Below, one piece after another: positions 5,387 to 7,473 of a DNA stretch of 7,473 nt. Within the stretch, counting starts at the first letter, position 1. Each line of letters opens with the position of its first letter. A program made the translations under genes and the position numbers. Source of the DNA: Gammaproteobacteria bacterium CG22_combo_CG10-13_8_21_14_all_40_8 (GTDB lineage Bacteria > Pseudomonadota > Gammaproteobacteria > Enterobacterales > GCA-002770795); contig PCTP01000262.1 in assembly GCA_002770795.1 (NCBI GenBank), positions 1 through 7,473 of the forward strand, written 5' to 3'. Under the pieces are notes generated by a model. That model searched no databases and was not told where the DNA came from. It worked only from the letters and a program-made list of their open reading frames with translations.

Positions 5387-7473
5387 ATGGATAAAGCATA
5401 CAATCCCGAAGCACTCGAAAAATCCTGTTATCAAAATTGGGAGCAACAAGGGTATTTTAAACCCAGTGGAAAAGGCACGCCCTACTGCATAATGATTCCC
5501 CCCCCCAATGTGACAGGCAGTCTGCATATGGGTCACGCCTTCCAAGATACCATTATGGACTGCCTCATTCGCTATCATCGTATGCAAGGCCATAATACTT
5601 TGTGGCAAGTGGGTACCGATCATGCGGGAATTGCCACTCAGATGGTGGTTGAACGCTTGTTAGCCTCAGAAGGCAAAAGCCGTAAGGATATGAGTCGTGA
5701 AGATTTTCTAAAACGCGTTTGGGAATGGAAACAAGAATCTGGTGGCACGATTACCCAGCAATTACGTCGCATGGGTACCTGTATTGATTGGAGTCGTGAA
5801 CGCTTTACCATGGATGAAGGTCTGTCCAATGCAGTGAATGAAGTCTTTGTCAGACTCTATGAAGAGGATCTGATTTATCGTGGCAAACGACTGGTGAACT
5901 GGGATCCTAAACTTCACACAGCAATTTCTGATTTAGAAGTCGAAAACAAAGATCAAAAAGGATCTATGTGGCATTTTCGCTATCCTTTAGCAGATGGTGC
6001 ACTGACCGCTGATGGCAAAAATTACATTGTCGTCGCCACCACAAGACCAGAAACCATGCTAGGTGACAGTGCTGTAGCAGTAAATCCTGATGATGAAAGA
6101 TACCAAGCCTTAGTGGGTAAAGAGATTATTCTCCCCTTAGTCAAGCGACGCATACCGATTATTAAAGATCATTATGTCGATGCCGAATTTGGAACGGGTT
6201 GTGTAAAAATCACTCCAGCCCATGATTTTAACGATTATGAAGTAGGAAAAAGAAATAACCTGCCCATGTTCAATCTATTCAATGCCGATGCAGAAATTTT
6301 ACCTCAAGCACAGGTTTACAATGCCGATGGCACAGAGAATCATGAGCATAATGCTTTTATTCCTGAGAACTACCAAGGATTAGATCGATTTGCTGCCAGA
6401 AAGCAAATTGTGGCTGAATTTGAAAGTTTAGGACTGATTGAAAAAATTGATGATCATGCCCTCAAAGTGCCTTATGGTGATCGCTCTGGCGTGGTGATAG
6501 AACCCTTGCTGACGGATCAATGGTATGTGGCCATCGAATCTTTGGCAAAACCTGCAGTTGAAGCCGTAGAAAATGGCTCCATTGAGTTTGTCCCTAAACA
6601 ATGGGAAAACACTTACTTCTCTTGGATGCGCGATATTAAAGATTGGTGTATCTCACGCCAACTATGGTGGGGACATCGAATTCCAGCTTGGTATGATGCA
6701 GATGGTAACATCTATGTGGGTCGAGATGAAGCTGAAGTACGAACCAAATACCAACTTGCTGAAACCACGGTTTTAAAACAAGATGACGATGTGCTAGATA
6801 CTTGGTTTAGTTCAGCGCTTTGGACGTTCTCTACTTTAGGTTGGCCAGAAGAAACTGAAGATCTTAAAACCTTCCACCCAACGGATGTGTTAGTCACAGG
6901 CTTTGACATTATCTTTTTCTGGGTTGCCAGAATGATTATGATGACCTTGAAATTTACCGGTCAAGTTCCCTTTAAAAAGGTGTATATCCATGGTTTAGTT
7001 CGGGATGCCGAAGGCCAAAAAATGTCAAAGTCCAAAGGAAATGTTTTAGATCCGATCAACATTATTGATGGTATTGATTTAGAGTCTTTAATCAAACAAC
7101 GTACCCAAGGGATGATGCAACCCAAACTCGCCGAAAAAATTGAAAAACAAACGCGCAAACATTTCCCTGATGGCATCAATGCTCATGGCACAGATGCCCT
7201 GCGCTTTACTTTTATGTCTTTAGCGACCACAGGACGAGATATTCAGTTTGATACCAGTCGTTTAGAAGGCTATCGTAACTTCTGTAACAAAATCTGGAAT
7301 GCAGCTCGCTATGTGCGTATGAACACTGAAGAACATGCCCTAAGTTTACATCAAGGTGAAAAAGAACTGAGTTTAGCTGATCGTTGGATTTTGTCTAAAT
7401 TCAATCTTTGTATCCAACAATACCAACAGCATATTGAAAGCTTTCGTTTTGATTTGGCCGCTCAAACTTTATA
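5387..7473 (+). CDS. valS: Valyl-tRNA synthetase, 3' end outside window
   Basis: ValS, a class I aminoacyl-tRNA synthetase, activates valine with ATP, charges tRNA-Val and hydrolyses mischarged Thr-tRNA-Val. The visible 695 codons are open, out of about 950 in the family. In order: PPPNVTGSLHMGHA with the HIGH-type motif HMGH at 47-50; GTDHAGIATQ; the CP1 editing domain with TTRPET at 218-223 and GTGCVKITPAHDFNDYE from 269; DWCISRQLWWGHRIP at 419-433; VLDTWFSSALW; the ATP-binding loop KMSKS at 545-549; and the start of the anticodon-binding domain, RLEGYRNFCNKIWNA, from about 625. The rest of that domain and the C-terminal coiled-coil arm lie beyond the edge. The start MDKAYNPEALEKSCYQNWE matches E. 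coli MEKTYNP. No good Shine-Dalgarno precedes the ATG. Codons 38-40 form a run of nine C. It is the last gene seen of the pepA run. Confidence 0.98.
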   Translation, partial: MDKAYNPEALEKSCYQNWEQQGYFKPSGKGTPYCIMIPPPNVTGSLHMGHAFQDTIMDCLIRYHRMQGHNTLWQVGTDHAGIATQMVVERLLASEGKSRKDMSREDFLKRVWEWKQESGGTITQQLRRMGTCIDWSRERFTMDEGLSNAVNEVFVRLYEEDLIYRGKRLVNWDPKLHTAISDLEVENKDQKGSMWHFRYPLADGALTADGKNYIVVATTRPETMLGDSAVAVNPDDERYQALVGKEIILPLVKRRIPIIKDHYVDAEFGTGCVKITPAHDFNDYEVGKRNNLPMFNLFNADAEILPQAQVYNADGTENHEHNAFIPENYQGLDRFAARKQIVAEFESLGLIEKIDDHALKVPYGDRSGVVIEPLLTDQWYVAIESLAKPAVEAVENGSIEFVPKQWENTYFSWMRDIKDWCISRQLWWGHRIPAWYDADGNIYVGRDEAEVRTKYQLAETTVLKQDDDVLDTWFSSALWTFSTLGWPEETEDLKTFHPTDVLVTGFDIIFFWVARMIMMTLKFTGQVPFKKVYIHGLVRDAEGQKMSKSKGNVLDPINIIDGIDLESLIKQRTQGMMQPKLAEKIEKQTRKHFPDGINAHGTDALRFTFMSLATTGRDIQFDTSRLEGYRNFCNKIWNAARYVRMNTEEHALSLHQGEKELSLADRWILSKFNLCIQQYQQHIESFRFDLAAQTL
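5498..5506 (+). repeat. Nine-base C homopolymer inside valS
   Basis: Three consecutive CCC proline codons (P38-P40 of ValS) form an unbroken run of nine C in an otherwise AT-rich gene. The prolines are conserved in the family motif PPPNVTGSLHMGH, but the choice of CCC for all three is not required by the protein. A one-base slip would truncate ValS. Confidence 0.95.

Noticed and set aside
5377..5394. Five-codon frame (ATG GTA CCC CAT GGA TAA) overlapping the valS start, as a possible leader peptide
   Set aside because: It has no ribosome binding site, no run of valine codons (only one), and no attenuator-type hairpin downstream; such short frames are common by chance.
5387..7473. Possible disruption of valS, because no long frame with a stop is closed in this region
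   Set aside because: Codon-by-codon translation from 5387 shows no stop and all expected motifs in order; the gene simply continues beyond the window.

Overview
The window is an AT-rich stretch of housekeeping chromosome, almost certainly from a gammaproteobacterium. The evidence is the divergent arrangement of lptF-lptG against pepA-holC-valS, which is also the arrangement in Escherichia coli, and the presence of a chi subunit of DNA polymerase III (HolC). An alanine dehydrogenase next door and an extra small gene between holC and valS suggest a non-enteric lineage. The species cannot be named from the sequence.

Layout. Bases 1-349 (+) are the C-terminal third of an alanine dehydrogenase that begins before the window. 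It converges on lptG, and the two genes share a perfectly symmetrical, bidirectional Rho-independent terminator (366-397). On the minus strand, lptF (2605-1505) and lptG (1493-426) form a two-gene operon for the two membrane subunits of the lipopolysaccharide exporter LptB2FG. A 359-base non-coding control region (2606-2964) separates lptF from pepA and holds promoter-like elements on both strands. On the plus strand, pepA (2965-4470), holC (4476-4907), a small uncharacterised gene (4940-5350) and valS (5387 to the window end, 3' end missing) run in tight succession with gaps of 5, 32 and 36 bases. No terminator lies between them, so they are probably one transcription unit.

How the genes work together. 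LptF and LptG extract LPS from the inner membrane. PepA is a leucyl aminopeptidase that in E. coli also binds DNA (XerB/CarP). HolC links the replisome clamp loader to single-strand-binding protein. ValS charges tRNA-Val. They share a conserved neighbourhood rather than a pathway.

I see no mobile element, CRISPR array, RNA gene, defence island or frameshifted gene. valS was translated by hand from 5387 to the end and is open throughout. The least explained item is the 136-residue protein at 4940-5350, with two copies of an I-P-x-L-x-D motif. Secondary points are the overlapping divergent promoter elements, a run of nine C in valS beside its HIGH-type motif, and the loss of several basic LPS-contact positions in LptF/LptG relative to E. 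coli. I do not see evidence for an undescribed multi-gene system.
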